Of a stretch of DNA of 5,041 nt, positions 4,808 to 5,041 are shown in pieces. The stretch spans positions 1 through 5,041 of the forward strand of contig CAZKIA010000035.1 in NCBI GenBank assembly GCA_964552765.1, given 5' to 3'. The notes below the pieces were generated by a model that saw only the letters and a list, made by a program, of their open reading frames with translations, had not been told where the DNA came from and did not search any database. Made by a program: the position numbers and the translations under genes. Each line of letters opens with the position of its first letter. Position 1 is the stretch's first letter. Origin of the DNA: JAPUDQ01 sp964552765 (lineage in GTDB: Bacteria; Patescibacteriota; Saccharimonadia; Saccharimonadales; Saccharimonadaceae).

Positions 4808-5041
4808 AAACTACACTTTGGGTAAACCGTGAGCATTCCGATACCGAGCATGGCGTGACTGTCGCCAATGTCGTAGAGGGGTTTGAATACAATGAGCTTG
4901 ATGAAAAAGGCCTTTACGGACTGAGTGGCAAACTTGTTATACAGCCAGAGTATCAGCGCCGATACATCTATGGCGATGGTGTAAAGGACGTCGCGGTGAT
5001 CGATAGCATACTCAAGGGTTACCCAATTGGACTGATATACT
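4804..5041 (+). CDS. DUF262/GmrSD-N-like protein, N-terminal part (cut by window edge)
   Basis: Only the first 79 codons are present, with no stop before the window ends. The segment GKLVIQPEYQRRYIY followed by DVAVIDSILKGYPIGLIY is typical of the start of DUF262 proteins. That domain is the ParB/sulfiredoxin-like fold found as the N-terminal part of GmrS/GmrD type IV restriction enzymes and of many defence proteins, and it usually binds or hydrolyses nucleotides. The DGQQR motif expected shortly downstream lies outside the window, as would any C-terminal HNH (DUF1524) nuclease domain. The ATG at 4804 overlaps the methyltransferase stop (ATGA) and has AAAGG with 7-nt spacing, so the two are translated together. 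The likely role is the effector or restriction partner of the methyltransferase, inferred from the pairing. Base composition is more GC-rich than in the preceding half gene. Confidence 0.85.
   Translation, partial: MKTTLWVNREHSDTEHGVTVANVVEGFEYNELDEKGLYGLSGKLVIQPEYQRRYIYGDGVKDVAVIDSILKGYPIGLIY

Noticed and set aside
1..5041. CRISPR array, tRNA, rRNA or insertion sequence
   Set aside because: No regularly spaced repeats, cloverleaf, rRNA segments or transposase-like frames were seen on either strand.

Overview
The window is bacterial, densely coded and of moderate GC content. It reads with the standard genetic code and uses Shine-Dalgarno sites at some genes only. The ribosomal proteins L11 and L1 are clearly bacterial. 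The wording of L11, the long charged N-terminal extension on L1 and the several small unrecognised genes around them suggest a Patescibacteria (CPR) genome, perhaps Candidatus Saccharibacteria. That placement is inference from protein character, not from a search.

Left half, all on the minus strand (read from 2531 down to 1). Two small unrecognised genes come first: a 109-aa acidic protein (2202-2531) and an 80-aa coiled-coil-like protein (1926-2168). A sigma70-like promoter (TTGGCT-N17-TATAAT, 1914-1942) overlaps the end of the 80-aa gene. A structured leader of about 135 nt follows, then rplK (L11, 1347-1772), a 91-aa unknown gene (1066-1341), and rplA (L1), which runs off the left edge. 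The unknown gene separates the usually adjacent rplK-rplA pair. A 14-bp tandem repeat lies in the leader, and a 12-bp copy of it sits at the end of the 91-aa gene.

An 81-bp divergent intergenic region (2532-2612) carries the outward promoters of the two halves.

Right half, all on the plus strand. It contains a 214-aa unknown protein with a central Cys/His cluster (2613-3257), then a 51-aa zinc-knuckle protein (3305-3460) driven by a perfect-consensus promoter and a 10-nt perfect Shine-Dalgarno. A stem structure, possibly a terminator, follows at 3478-3530. Next comes an EcoRI-family adenine-specific DNA methyltransferase (3596-4807), joined by a 4-bp ATGA overlap to the start of a DUF262/GmrSD-N-like protein that continues past the right edge. 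This coupled pair looks like a modification gene with a nuclease-type or NTPase-type partner, which suggests a defence or restriction-modification module beside core ribosomal genes. Codon usage changes abruptly inside the methyltransferase near its NPPF motif, which hints at a mosaic origin.

Three genes (starting at 2168 minus, 2613 plus and 3596 plus) lack a Shine-Dalgarno and have a -10-like hexamer 6-8 nt before the ATG, consistent with leaderless mRNAs.
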